A DNA stretch of 64,000 bases, from positions 5,952,001 to 6,016,000 of the forward strand of contig OX442316.1 of the NCBI GenBank assembly GCA_949358305.1. The letters run 5' to 3'. The stretch comes from Strigamia acuminata. Taxonomy: Eukaryota > Arthropoda > Chilopoda > Geophilomorpha > Linotaeniidae. Shown piece by piece: positions 13,659 through 25,527 of this stretch. The position numbers and the translations under genes were made by a program. How positions within the stretch are numbered: the stretch's first letter is position 1; every line of letters starts with the position of its first letter. The notes under the pieces are model-generated. The model saw nothing but the letters and a program-made list of their open reading frames with translations, ran no database searches and had not been told where the DNA came from.

Positions 13659-15132
13659 TTAATCTAAGTATGGAAGTATGTATTTATGGATATTCTTTTT
13701 ACTTTGAACAAAAGATAAATGCGTAAGACCTTCCGCTACTATCACTGTAAGTCCTTTTCTTTCGTCCAGTGTACGCAACCCAAACGTGTCATTGACGTAA
13801 ATCTGGCACAGATAATTTGGAAGATATATTTACAAAATAAAATACAAGTGTAAAGTCAATAATACCACATAGTCTTTCATTTCTATGATAGTTTTTAAAT
13901 CCTTGCCATAAAACCCACCGATGCTACAAAAAATAATTAATGTTAGCACTAAAAAGTGGCATTGTGTCGTGAATGTTTTAATTTACTTAGATTGCCAAGG
14001 ATGGACAAATATATCGTTAGTTCCAGTTATCATTACCAGCTTCTTCATACGGAGAAAATTCTCTTTAAACTCTGTAATCATTTATGTTTAAGTTAGATTT
14101 AAAGTAGGTTTTGGCTTACCTTTTGACATTGACTGATGTTGGCGGTGGTAGGAAAACCATAAGCTCTCATCAATCATGTCAAAAATAAGCTATGGCTAGC
14201 ATTATGTAATTCGTAACAATTTTCATACCTTTTTTTTCACTGTGATCGATTAAGTTATTTAGTTTTGGCAAATATTCATTTCTCTTCTCGAATGTATGGT
14301 CAGTAATCGAATCTAATTTACAAAATGTTAATTATCTGCAATCATCCAACACCATCGTTTTCGTTTTCTCACCGTGCCATGTATTAGCAAGCGACAATGT
14401 GTTTTGAGCGAAAGAATTATACAATAATCTATTTAAAGTCTTAATATAAAATGTGCGCGAAGCATATTGACATATCACTTACAGATTCATTATCATTCTC
14501 CCTATAGCCGTTGAAGAAAACAATAAACCAAAAAATAATACTGCAAATAAATAATGATTTGATTAGACATTTTAAGATTCCTGTCATTTATTTATCAAAC
14601 ACTTGCATCCCATATCTCCATTTACAATACCACTCGTGTGTACAAAGGTATGTACTGTATGGTTACGATGTTGCTGGATAACAGCCCTTGCAGTTAAACA
14701 TCCTTAACAGAGAAAAATACAGTCAAATGTATTTTTATTTTTTTCAAATTAAAATACTGTAATTTACCCATTGACGAAGCCACGATATTAACACCATTAG
14801 GATTTTGCTCGAAAATTGGCATCATTTCTTTACTGTACATTTTTGCTAGTTCCCATAATGGCAAGAAAGAACCAAATAAACCACCTGGTCGAATGTAAGT
14901 AACATTTGTCCCGGGGTGAGCCTGTATTAGTTATTTACAAAATTTAAAGTACGGAGTATGTCTTTACCTTTCTAAAAAAAGTATTTACTCTTGCTATTTC
15001 TGCACAAACGTTTTCTAGATCCTTGTTAATGTCGAAAAAATATGACAGACATATGACTGGACGATAACATTGTCCAATGCTTACGATACTAAAGAATAAT
15101 AAAATTGTTAGCAATAAACGTGTACGCTGCAT
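13659..15132 (-). CDS. PPT2-like lysosomal thioesterase, copy 1
   Basis: This is an alpha/beta hydrolase related to palmitoyl-protein thioesterase 2, which cleaves acyl thioesters in lysosomes. Nine exons on the minus strand (15132-14968, 14921-14768, 14702-14607, 14540-14483, 14428-14373, 14312-14229, 14071-13987, 13923-13869, 13802-13659) sum to exactly 897 nt, giving 298 residues (about 302 in human PPT2). It starts MQRTRLLLTILLFFS, a signal peptide. Family landmarks include RPVICLSYFFD, HPGTNVTYI, the nucleophile Ser in ASSMG, the Asp in GTNDIFVHPWQS and the His in EGLTHLSF, so the triad is complete. The donor after exon 3 reads GCAAGT where the paralogs have GTAAGT, so this is a GC-AG intron. 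It is the first of three tandem copies. Confidence 0.87.
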
Positions 15133-15349
15133 TGCAAGCAATTGATCACCAAGTTGAAAATATATTTCAAATAGTCTTTTAAAGATATTTGAGGAAAATG
15201 AATTGTTCAACGAACAAAACGTCACAATAGTTTATGTGTAGGATTTTCTTTTCAAATCCAACCAAAACAAGGAAAATCTGAAAATGACATCATTTCATCT
15301 AACCATCTGGAATGATCTTCAAAAAACATATTAAAAAAAATAATCGTAT

Positions 15350-15430
15350 GTTTGTTCATTTATTTCCAGATGTAAACTAAATTCTACAATAATTCGAGCA
15401 GTTGTGGGCCCAGGTCACTGATGTCAAGTG
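15350..15430 (+). pseudogene. Short relic of chondroitin synthase exon 2 start
   Basis: The sequence TTCATTTATTTCCAGATG followed by TAAACTAAATTCTAC and AATTCGAGCAG closely parallels the acceptor and first ~45 bases of chondroitin synthase exon 2 at 21300-21345. It lies upstream of PPT2-like copy 1, the same relative place as the real exon with respect to copy 3. It is non-coding and appears to be duplication debris. Confidence 0.6.
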
Positions 15431-15559
15431 TTCGAGTAACAAACTCATAAGTTGAAAAATGAAATAATAACAATAGATATTAATTTAGTTTTCCAAGATC
15501 TAATTTATTTTTTATTTATTATCAATTTACAACAGAAACAACCACCACCACATTAAATA

Positions 15560-17041
15560 TTAATCTAAATATGGAATTATGTATTTATGAATATTCTTTT
15601 TACTTTGAACAACAGATAAATGTGAAAGACCTTCCGCTATTACAACTTTAAGTCCTTTTCTTTCGTCCAGTGTACGCAACCCAAACGTGTCATTGACGTA
15701 AATCTGGCACAGATAATGTAGAAGATATATTTACAAAATAAAATACAAGTGTTAAGTCAATTATACCACATAGTCTTTCATTTCTATGATAGTTTTTAAA
15801 TCCTTGCCATAAAACCCACCGATGCTACAAAAAATAATTAATGTTAGCACTAAGAAGAGGCATTGTGTCGTGTATGTTTTAATTTACTTAGATTGCCAAG
15901 GAAAGACATATTCATCCTTAGTTCCAGTTATCAAGATCAGTTTCTTCATACGGAGAAAATTCTCTTTAAACTCTGTAATCATTTTAGTTTAAGTTAGATG
16001 TAGAGCAAGGTTTTGGCTTACTTTTAGACATTGATTGATGTTTGAGGTGGGAAGAAAGAAATGACATCATCTTTCGTTCTAATCTGTTCAATCAATGTCA
16101 GAAAGTGAGCTACAGCTGGCTTTATATGATTCGTTCAAATTTTCACACCTTTTTTTTCACTGTGATCAATTAAGTTATTTAGTTTTGGATAAAATTCATT
16201 TCCCTTCTCGAATGCATGGTCAGTTATTGAATCTAATATATAAAAATTAACTTATCTGCAAACATTCAACACTCGTTTTCTTACCGTGCCATAAATTAGG
16301 AATCGACGACAATTTTTGAGCGAAAGAATTATAGAATAAGCTATATTAGGTTTATATTAAATATACGCTCAGCATTTACATTGACAAATCACTTACAAAT
16401 CAATTATCATTCTTCCTAAAACCGTTGTAGAAAAAATTGTACCCACATAAAATACTACAAATGAATAAACATTTGATTGGACATTTTGAGATTCCTGTCA
16501 TTTATTTTCATGCACTTACGTCCAAAACTTCCATTTAGTTGACCACTTATGTGGACAAAGGTGTGGACTGTATGCTTACGATGTTGTTGCACAATAGCTC
16601 TTGTAATAGAACATCCTTAACAGAGAAAAATACAGTGAAATAAATTTTTCTTATATCCAAATTAAATTAGTTAAACTTGCCTGTTGACGTAGCCACAATA
16701 TTGACACCATCAGGATATTGCTCGAATATTGGAATCATTTCTTTACTGTACATTTTTGCTTGTTTCCATAATGGCAATAAAGAACCAAATAAACCACCTG
16801 GTCGAATGTAAGTAACATTTGTTCCCGGGTGAGCCTGTGTAAGTTAGTTATAAAATTTTGAGTACGTACGTTTTTACTTTTCTAAAAAAGTATTTACTCT
16901 TGCTATTTCTGCACAAACGTTTTCTAGATCGTTCTTATAGTCGAAAAAATATGACAGACATATGACTGGACGATAACATTGTCCAATGCTTACGATACTA
17001 AAGAATAATAAAATTGTTAGCAATAAACGTGTACGCTGCAT
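15560..17041 (-). CDS. PPT2-like lysosomal thioesterase, copy 2
   Basis: It has the same nine-exon organisation as copy 1, with the last exon 15703-15560 and the signal-peptide exon starting at 17041. The Asp position reads GTKDEYVFPWQS, the His position GLSHLS and the nucleophile region VATSTG, so the triad appears intact. The donor after exon 2 is GCAAGT (the GC is at 16680-16679 on the + strand), where copies 1 and 3 have GT. Copy 2 thus carries its own GC-AG intron at a different position from copy 1. The exon joins I read kept frame. Divergence from copies 1 and 3 is concentrated in the middle exons. Confidence 0.82.
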
Positions 17042-17309
17042 TGCAAGCAATTGATCGCCAAGTTGAAAATATCTTTCAAATAGTTTTTTAAATGTTTTTG
17101 AGGAAAGTTAATTGTTTACGGGAAAAAACATTATAATATTTCATGTATGTTTAGAGAACAAAAAAACAACTGCTGCAGAATTCTTTTTTTTTTTTTTTTT
17201 TTTACATCACTACGTATATCAACTCAAACCAAACAAGGAAAATTCAAATGACATCTTAAGGTCATTTGTCCTTCTGTAATAAAATTCTATAAATTTGTTG
17301 AGGTAAATA

Positions 17310-17645
17310 ATTATATACTTGTATATTTATTTTCAAATTCAAATAAATTTTAAAACAACTCGAGCAGTAATAGGGCTGTGAGAATGATTAGGAAACCATT
17401 AGGTTTGATTGTTGTAACTAGACTACCTTTAGAAAGTAAATTTATATGTAGAACAAGTTCCCAGAATGCTAAATCGGACCCCCAGGAGAAGCTATCGCTT
17501 ACAAAAAGCATTCACTCGAAAATTTAAAACAGAAAAAAGTTCAGAGTCATAACGGCTGCATTTCACCAAGCAATACATGTACTGTATACTGTACATACTG
17601 CACCATACCGTAACTGCATGCAGTCTCGTAAAATTCAGAAAAAAA
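17310..17645 (+). pseudogene. Degenerate relic of chondroitin synthase exon 2 (5' part)
   Basis: Fragments match the start of chondroitin synthase exon 2 in order: GTATATTTATTTTC with ACAACTCGAGCAGTAA, then after an insert of about 150 bp AAAGCATTCACTCGAAA, AACAGAAAAAAGTTC, CAAGCAATACATGTA and ATGCAGTCTCGTAAAATTCA. The counterparts lie at 21295-21470. Stops and indels destroy the frame. Its right end joins the 3' flank of PPT2-like copy 3, marking a duplication breakpoint. Confidence 0.75.
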
Positions 17646-17738
17646 ATATTACTTTAATAAAGAATCGTTTTAAATTACTTCCAATTAATTTTTTTTATTA
17701 GCAATTTACAAAAGCAACAACCGCCACCACATTAAATA

Positions 17739-19198
17739 TTAATCTAAATATGGAATTATGTATTTATGAATATTCTTTTTACTTTTAACAAAAGATACAT
17801 GTGAAAGACCTTCCGCTATTACAACTGTAAGTCCTTTTCTTTCGTCCAGTGTACGCAACCCAAATGTGTCATTGACGTAAATCTGGCACAGATAATGTAG
17901 AAGATATATTTACAAAATAAAATACAACTATAAAGTCAATAATACCACATAGTCCTTCATTTCTATGATAGTCTTTAAGTCCTTGCCATAAAACCCACCG
18001 ACGCTATACAAAATCAATTGGTATTAGCGCTATAAAAAGTGTCCTCGTTGTGTTTAACATTTAATTTACTTGGATTGCCAAGGATTGACAAATATATCGT
18101 TAGTTCCAGTTATCAAGATCAGTTTCTTCATACGGAGAAAATTCTGTTTAAACTCTGTAACCATTTAAATATAAGTTAGATGTAAAGCAGGTGTTAGCTT
18201 ATTTTTTGACTGCTGTAGGAGGAAAGCAATAACGTCACCTCTCATCAATGTCAATAATTGAGCAATGACTGGCTTTATATAATTTTTAACAATTTTCATA
18301 CCTTCCTTTTTACTGTGATCGACTAAATTATTTAATTTTGGCATAAATATATTTCTCTTCTCGTATGCGTGGTCAGTTATCGAATCTAATTTACAAAATT
18401 TCACTTATATGCAAACATTCAACACCATTGTTTCCTTACCGTGCCATAAATTAGCAACCGAAAATATGTTTTGAACGAAAGAATTGTAGAAAAAGCTATA
18501 TTGAATCCATATTAAATATATGCAAAGGATTTATACTGTCGTATCACTTACGAATCAATTATAAATCTCCCTAAAGCTGTTGAAGAAAACAATGTGCCCA
18601 AATAAAATACTGCAAATGAATAACCATTTGATTGGACATCTTGAGATTCGTGTCACTCATTTTTCATGCACTTACATCCAAAATTTCCATTTACATTACC
18701 ACTTATGTGTACAAAGGTGTCGAGTGTGTGATTACGATGCTGTTGGATAACAGCTCTTGCAACTAAACATCCTTAACACAGAAAAAATACAGACAAATGT
18801 ATTTTTCTTTTCAAATTAAATTAGTCAGACTTACCCATTGATGCAGCCACAATATTAACACCATCAGGATGTTGCTCGAAAATTGGCATCATTTCTTTAC
18901 TGTACATCTCTGCTTGCACCCATACCGGCAAGAAACAACCAAATAAACCACCTGGTCGAATGTAAGTAACTTTTGTCCCGGGGTGAGCCTGTATTAGGTA
19001 TTTACAAAATTTAAAGTACGGAGTATGTCTTTACCTTTCTAAAAAAGTATTTACTCTTGCTATTTCTGCACAAACGTTTTCTAGGTCGTTCTTAAAGTCG
19101 AAAAAATATGACAGACACATGACTGGACGATAACATTGTCCAATACTTAAAACGCTTAAAAATAATAAAATTGTTAGTAATTGAGGTGTTTGCTGCAT
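17739..19198 (-). CDS. PPT2-like lysosomal thioesterase, copy 3
   Basis: This is the third tandem copy, starting MQQTPQLLTILLFLS (signal peptide) at 19198 and ending at 17739. It retains GTNDIFVNPWQSK (catalytic Asp) and EGLSHVSF (catalytic His), and both donors that are GC in copies 1 or 2 are GT here (GGGTAAGTC after exon 2; GGATGTAAGTG after exon 3). That makes it the most ancestral-looking copy. Exon 6 reads DSITDHAYEKRN. The intron that follows is open in frame through its first ~100 nt, but its GTATG donor and the paralogs indicate it is spliced out. The neighbouring gene upstream is chondroitin synthase, on the opposite strand. Confidence 0.83.
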
Positions 19199-20012
19199 TG
19201 TAATTGAAAACTAAGTTGAAACTGTATTTCGATCAGGCTTTTAAATGTTTCTGGGGGAAGTGAATAGGAACCGAAAAAAAAAACATCCATTCAACATATC
19301 ATCACACTTTTGTTATTTTTTTTTTAAACATCTCTTTTAAAAATAGCTTCGAAAGAACTGAAATAAGGAAAATTTGGGTGACATTTTAAGGGAATTTATC
19401 TGAAAAAAAATTTCCTTCCTGACAGTTGGTCGTAACCCAAAACTGATATTGATGTGCCAAACCATCACTATAAAAATATCGGATAAATATAAAATGTCAT
19501 AGAAAATGTTTCTAAACAACCAAAATAGAATAAAAAAAATATAAATTGTATAAAATTGCAACATAGTAACTAACAAAAAACACTTCTCCATCCTAACAGC
19601 AGTAAAACTATGAAAAAAGAGACAACAAACACCAAAATGGAACCTTTGCTTGAGCCATTCGCTTCATCTACGAGTATGTTGGTTTGGATAGTTCCCTCCA
19701 TCAGACAACATGAGAAAGTGATTAGGGTCAAAGAAAAGAAACTTCCTTCTAGCTGATTTGTTGACCAAGCAAAAACTGCACATAATTTCGCCTATAACGA
19801 CTGCCACTAGAGGGCTCTTAAAGCTGAACAATCAATGAAGTCACAACGGTACGAATCAACTATTTGCTCAAGGAGAAACAGGTGTCATGTTTCCTGCATC
19901 TTATCATCTTATCATCACCATAAACCTTCACAAACTTTGATTGATGTCCTGAAGGAAAAAACCACCAAGTTTTAGTGCTGGAAAAACATTCCAAGTGACT
20001 TATTTTTACAAG
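19199..20012. other. Divergent intergenic region
   Basis: This region lies between the starts of PPT2-like copy 3 (-) and chondroitin synthase (+), so it must hold both promoters. It is AT-rich with poly-A tracts near 19270 and 19320. No coding region is recognisable. Confidence 0.55.
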
Positions 20013-22743
20013 ATGGGGAGTAGAAATCAAAAGTACACAACCATCCTCGGTGTTTTGATAGGAACTGTGTTGGGTTTTTTCATCACTGCACGAATTCGGA
20101 CGTCCATTTTAAGCGGCAACATTATGAGTTTCACTTGTGGCTCTGAATCGGTAGTAGTGGCGGCTCTGAGGAACCAGGACGTCGTGACAGGCGATAAGGA
20201 TGGCAAAAACTTAGTGTTTGTCGGCGTGATGACTGCCGAAAAGTTCCTAGAAACACGTGCTGTGGCAGTGTACGAGACGTGGGGACAAACCCTGCCCGGG
20301 AGAGTCGCTTTTTTTTCAAGCGAAACATCGAAAACAGATGCAGACATTCCACTCGTCCGACTGCCAGGAGTAGACGACTCGTACCCACCACAGAAAAAAT
20401 CTTTTCTAATGCTCAAATACATGCACGATCACTTTCTGGACAAATTTGAATGGTTCATGCGAGCCGATGATGATGTGTACGTCAGAGGAGACAAATTGGA
20501 ATTGTTTTTGAAGTCTATCAATAGTAGCAGACCGCACTTTATCGGGCAAGCCGGAATGGGAACCAAAGAAGAACATGGACAATTGAGTCTGGAGGAGAAT
20601 GAAAATTTTTGCATGGGAGGACCAGGAATGGTGCTGAGCAGGGAGACATTACGGCGTGTTGTTCCCCATATTAAATACTGCATCCGCAACCTCCTTTCAA
20701 CTCACGAAGATGTTGAGATAGGAAGATGTATAAGAAAATTTGCTGGCATTTCCTGCACTTGGTCTTACGAGGTTATATACAATTATTTGCAAGAACTTAT
20801 AGCATTTAACATGTACTCAGACAGTAGCGTGACCAGATAAAATAAATTTTAAATTTCAGGCTAAAGGATTAATTTTTAGACAAAAAAAATCAATTTTAGG
20901 CCCAAAAATTCAATTTTAGGCCCAAAAATTCAATTTTAGGCCCAAAAATTCAATTTTAGGCCCAAAAATTCAATTTTAGGCCCAAAAATTCAATTTTAGG
21001 CCCAAAAATTCAATTTTAGGCCCAAAAATTCAATTTTAGGCCCAAAAATTCAATGTTAGGCCAAAAAATTTAATTTTAGGCCAAAAAATTCAATTTTAGG
21101 CCAAAAAATTTAATTTTAGGCCAAAAAATTTAATTTTAGGCCAAAAAATTCAATTTTAGGCCAAATAAATTGATTATTAGGCAAAAAAATTCAAATGCAG
21201 TACAACTATAGTCTTTATCAATCCTTCACCTTCCTTCACCTTCCTGTTAAATTCTATAAAAAATATATATATATTGAAGGAAATATTTATGTTTTTGTAT
21301 ATTTATTTCCAGATGCAAACTATATTTTATCACAACTCGAGCGGTAACGAAGCATTCACTCGAAATTTGAAACAGAAGGAAGTTCACCGGGCCATAACAC
21401 TGCATCCCATCAAGCAACACATGTATCAGTACCGTGTACATAATTACATGCAGTCTCTTCAAATTCAGAAGCTAAGACAACGAATACTGATCCTTATGCG
21501 AGACATCAACGATGCAAACAAAGCTCTCAAACAAAATTCATCATCCTTAAACGAAGAAATGGATCTCCCCCGACTCGGCAAGCGGCCGAGTTTAACCAAA
21601 AACAACCCACAAGTAATTCCGTGGGAGTTCTTCACGAGGGTTTTATTCACGGACACCAACACGAATCCAAAGCGGAGAATCGAAGATTGGTCCAAAGCCG
21701 CCTTGGAGGACGTGGTCACTCGAATTATGGAATTAATCAACAAATATTCATTGCAACGAGGCCGCGTGATTGAATTTCGAGAAATTTTGTACGGCTACAA
21801 GCGATTGGTACCGTCTTACGGTATCGATTACATCCTAGACATGTTGTTAATGTACAAACGCTACCGAGGAAGAAAAATGACAACGGCCGTGCGCAGACAC
21901 GCGTACTTGCAGCAATCCTTCACCGAATTACAAACACGTGAATTGCCGCTAGATCAAAGCGCCAATAAAACAATAAACTTCATATTGCCTTTGATGGGGC
22001 GGTTTGAAACATTCAAAAGATTCTTAGGAATTATCGAAAACGTTTGTTTGCTCGACAACCAACCCGTCAATCTACTCGTCATTCTCTACCAAACTCCAGA
22101 TAAGACGAGCGAAGCTATAAAAATGCAAAACCATTACAAATTAATGCAGGATAAATATCCAAATTACAAATTAATGTTGGAAACAACGGCGGGCGCATTC
22201 AGCCGCGCTTCGGCTCTGCAACTCGGTTCGAGCAGATTCCAAGATGAAGATCTTCTGTTTTTTATTGACGTTGACATGGCATTCGACAGAGACGTTCTAC
22301 ATCGAGCGAGATTGAACGTTATTCAGGGAGTACAAGTGTATTTTCCTATAGTTTTCAGCCAATACTCCCCGAAAACGTACGCAAAAAACACCGACAAGAT
22401 GAGCGACGACTCCGGCTATTGGCGGCAGTTTGGTTTCGGCATCGCCGCCATGTATAAAAGCGACTTCGACGCCGTTGGAGGATTCAACACCTCGATTCAA
22501 GGATGGGGGCAAGAAGACGTGGATTTGTACGAGAAAATGGTCAAAAGCAATTTGACCATTTTCAGAGCCGTTGATCCAGGATTAATCCACATCTATCATA
22601 AAATTGAATGCGACTCTCATTTATCCAAAGATCAAATGACAATGTGCGTCAATTCTGGTGCCAATAGTTACGCTAGTTTAAATGTTTTAGCCGATTATGT
22701 ATACGATAATTTGATGCTTGATAATGGAACGATTAGTTTGTAA
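20013..22743 (+). CDS. CHSY1: Chondroitin sulfate synthase (bifunctional glycosyltransferase)
   Basis: This is a Golgi type II membrane enzyme that alternately adds glucuronic acid and GalNAc to growing chondroitin chains. Two exons (20013-20771, 21313-22743) join WSYE to MQTIFYHN in frame, giving 729 residues against about 800 in vertebrates. The cytosolic tail MGSRNQKYT precedes the anchor TILGVLIGTVLGFFI. The N-terminal beta-1,3-GlcA transferase domain has the metal motif DDDVY in FMRADDDVYVRGD. The C-terminal beta-1,4-GalNAc transferase domain has DVDMAF and GWGQEDVDL. An upstream in-frame ATG at 19995 would add six residues, but the ATG at 20013 fits the family start. The 541-bp intron is mostly a minisatellite. 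Confidence 0.93.
20880..21180. repeat. 20-bp minisatellite in the chondroitin synthase intron
   Basis: About 15 head-to-tail copies of the 20-mer CCCAAAAATTCAATTTTAGG are present. The left two-thirds are nearly identical; the right third shifts to CCAAAAAATTTAATTTTAGG variants. Each unit contains TTTTAGG, so the intron offers a series of decoy AG acceptors on the coding strand. Confidence 0.95.
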
Positions 22744-22812
22744 CATTTGTATTTTATTTTAAATACTCAAAAAAACCATCAAACTCGAAAAAAGTGCAAT
22801 TAAACTCGATAA

Positions 22813-24061
22813 TTAATTATTATTAGATTGATTTCTCGGACTTGTATCCATAAAATCACCGAAAATCAACTCCAACGCAGCGTGGACATCCCCATTAGTC
22901 ATTTCTAGAGCACGCAAACTCAGCGCTTCGTCATTGATGCCCATGTTGCGCAATTGCTGCAACTGCGCTTCGTTTCCTTCTTGAGACGTGGCGGTTATTG
23001 CTTGCTGCATAGCTTGACTAAATAATTCGTGGGTTATAACCGAGTTATTTGAACCCCCGGAAGTACCCGGGGTACTCCCCACAGCGGCCAAAGCAGAAGC
23101 TAATTGCGCTTGCGTGATCTGCGGAAAAACACCGAACGGAAGTCCGTCGGCTCGCTGAAATAAGAGAGAAATTAAAAAAATGTTTTCTTAAATAAAATTG
23201 CCATGACTATTTACATCAAAATGAGCCATGTCGTCATCGTCATCTGACAAAGCATCCAGAGAATAAAGGTAAGCAGAAGCCAACGCGTGTGCACTGGAAG
23301 CTGATCCAGTAGATTCTTCGTGAACCGCAGCTGCCACGTGACTGGCTGCATTTGCTAATGCGGGATGCGCTTCCACCACGCGATTGATCGTGTTGGGTTC
23401 CACCATTTGCATGATTAAATCTGGATCTTGGAGGATTGCAATTGCAATTGGATCGTCTGCCAAACCGGGAGTTGCCGCCAAAATGTTTTCGAACACTTCG
23501 GGTTTGCTTAATCGATGAATCTACGAAATAAGTGTTTATTTTAATAAATATATTGGTGTAAACGATAGATAAATGTGTATACGGTTTGTCTGTAGGCAGG
23601 ATTCATCACGGCAGTTCTGAGGTCTAAAACTAATTGACGGAATTCGTTCGGTTCCATTTTGTGTGCTGAAATAGTAAAATGGCATGTTAATTGGTTGATT
23701 GCATGTAGAATCTCGAATTTACCAGTTGGAGTGTCTTGTTCAGATTGATTTAAGGAACGTAGCACGTGTACGGTAGCGCCTGAACTGACGTTTTGAGATT
23801 CCAGGGTCTGTTTTTCGTTTAAACAGCGTCCGCAGTAAATTAGTTCTGGAAATAAAATTTTAATTTGTTCGTTACTGAATTTTGAAATTTGTTTTATGTG
23901 CTAATACCTATGTCGGGTGGAGTAACCGTAAGTCGTTGAGCGATTTCTTGCTTCAAACATCGTACCTCGTCCGACAATTTTACACAGTCGATTGTAAAAC
24001 GTTTATATTTGTTACCACTTGAAGGGATTTGGAGATTCAACACTTGGATCGAAGCCGCCAT
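22813..24061 (-). CDS. UBL7: Ubiquitin-like protein 7 (UBL-UBA protein)
   Basis: This is a proteasome-shuttle-like protein with an N-terminal ubiquitin-like domain and a C-terminal UBA domain. Five exons on the minus strand (24061-23908, 23845-23723, 23665-23583, 23520-23215, 23154-22813) total 1,008 nt, giving 335 residues. Landmarks matching animal UBL7 are LIYCGRCL with TVHVLRS in the UBL part, ATPGLADDPIAIAILQD and HPALANA in the middle, the acidic LSDDDDDM stretch, PQITQAQLASALA, and the UBA segment LRNMGINDEALSLRALE. The start codon at 24061 is preceded by no other in-frame ATG nearby. Confidence 0.93.
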
Positions 24062-25281
24062 TACAGATGTTTACGGTCGTTTGTTTACGTTTTGTATTAT
24101 TAGTCTTCCGACGAATCAACGTAAGAATAAATTCGTTTTTCACTTTGTAATTTATACTTTACAACTTCTTGGTCAATTTTAAAGGTGTTATGTTTTGTGG
24201 TTTGCCTTTGAACGTCTTAATAAATCCGTTTGATGATCACCACGCAACGTATGAGCAGAATAAAGAATATAGTGGCGCCACCATACGGACCAACACATAA
24301 ACTAAAGAGTTTCTATGGATTTGCTCATCGCATGAGTCATCTACTATTTTCATCCCACTATTGCTCAAAATCTTCATGTACATTTTATTTATATTATATG
24401 TGTCAATTCTCGAAGACCCTCTGTACAGGACCAAGAAAATTTCTTCGCAACTCAAACGTGAAATTTTTAGCAGAATAAATCACTATTCTCATCACGTTTC
24501 CATAACTATATTCTCATATAACTAAAGAACCCCAACGTAAAAAAATGTGAAACTGTTCCCAATATTCACTTGATTCAATCCCCAGAGAGCTGAAAGGTTA
24601 AAACATGCTTCGTTTTAATTTTCTACTGCTCACATCTGACATTATTATTCAAGACAGGATATAGCAATGCGAATTATTGTTCTAGATAATCTATTCACCT
24701 TTTAATTCCGATCATGACATGTACATTAGTCAGCACCAAAAACCTGGGACACCAACTGAAAATCAAGTTCACAAAATTTAATTTACAAAATAAAGTACTC
24801 TGTCCCAGGTATTGTGAATTTTGCCAAACTGTCACGATTTTCTTTTTTCATTTGTTTTGTTTTTGTGTAGTTATGATAGTAGCAGAATTTCACACCATTC
24901 TGGAAAAATTCAAAGAAGACCGGGGCAAATACTCCAATTCCTGCTCTTTACCGGATGAAGAAGTACCCACATTTTTGCTCTACTTTGACGATTGGCTCCA
25001 TACAGTAGCTGAACAAGGGGCGCTATAGCCTGCGCGACAACTAAAGTCGCGTCCCTGCCGTCCCGCGACAAGCCCTCGCGCGACACAATATTCACGCGAC
25101 GGTGCTGATACTCGACACAGCGGAAACGCGCCACAGCGCGCACGGACCTAAGTTTCAATGCGATACGGCGCTATGGCGAAGTATATTAAGGGCGACATAA
25201 TTATGTTATTAATTTGTTAGTAAAAATTTTTTTTTTTAGGAAATTGTTTTATTATACTGTTTTTTTTAATGTAATACACTA
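24062..25281. other. Intergenic sequence with a CpG-rich patch
   Basis: I see no recognisable gene. The stretch 25016-25170 is strikingly rich in TCGCG and GCGCGAC words in an otherwise AT-rich window; TGCGCGACAACTAAAG near its start is roughly inverted at about 25695-25730 (the TCGCGCTTTGTGGTTGTCG region). This may mark the ends of a degenerate transposable element spanning about 25.0-25.75 kb. Confidence 0.4.
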
Positions 25282-25527
25282 CTAATTGCCACGACCTCGG
25301 CCTCTTCCCCTACCTCTTCCTCGACCAGGTGGCCGACCACGCGGACGGCCACGTGTTGGGGCTGGTCGCGGGGTCAAAACGGGCGAAGCGGGTGAAGGGG
25401 GCAAAACGGGCGAAGGGGGTGAAGGGGGCAAAACGGGCGAAGGGGGCAAAGGAGCTCGAACAGGCGAAGGTGGCGGACTGTCAGCATCATCACTTTCACT
25501 GTCTGTATCGGTCTCACTTCTTCTCAC
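25282..25527 (-). CDS. Pro/Ser-rich ORF with RG-rich, AT-hook-like tail (uncertain)
   Basis: An 81-codon open frame begins MRRSETDTDSESDD, continues as five or so repeats of PPSPVL or ASPVL, and ends in an RGRPRGRPPG stretch and a run of RG dipeptides. The ordered change from acidic to proline-rich to basic makes it more gene-like than a chance ORF, but it lies in a GC-rich repetitive patch where long open frames arise easily. It could be the N-terminal part of a transposon protein or a small DNA-binding protein. I recognise no family and see no conserved start context. Confidence 0.3.
   Translation of the reverse strand: MRRSETDTDSESDDADSPPPSPVRAPLPPSPVLPPSPPSPVLPPSPASPVLTPRPAPTRGRPRGRPPGRGRGRGRGRGRGN

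Noticed and set aside
20027-20689. Minus-strand ORFs of 86-131 codons opposite chondroitin synthase exon 1
   Set aside because: Antisense shadows of a clearly identified coding exon.
20880-21180. Regular 20-bp repeats that superficially resemble a CRISPR array
   Set aside because: There are no spacers; units are contiguous, the genome is eukaryotic, and they lie in an intron. It is a minisatellite.
21274-21312. Upstream ATG making chondroitin synthase exon 2 look like an independent gene start
   Set aside because: The sequence before 21313 is intron ending in ATTTATTTCCAG; the family alignment runs WSYE-MQ across the splice.
24714-25158. ORFs at 24714-25028 (+) and 24910-25158 (-)
   Set aside because: No recognisable domain, the two overlap each other, and the second runs through the CpG-rich patch. 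Not supported as genes.
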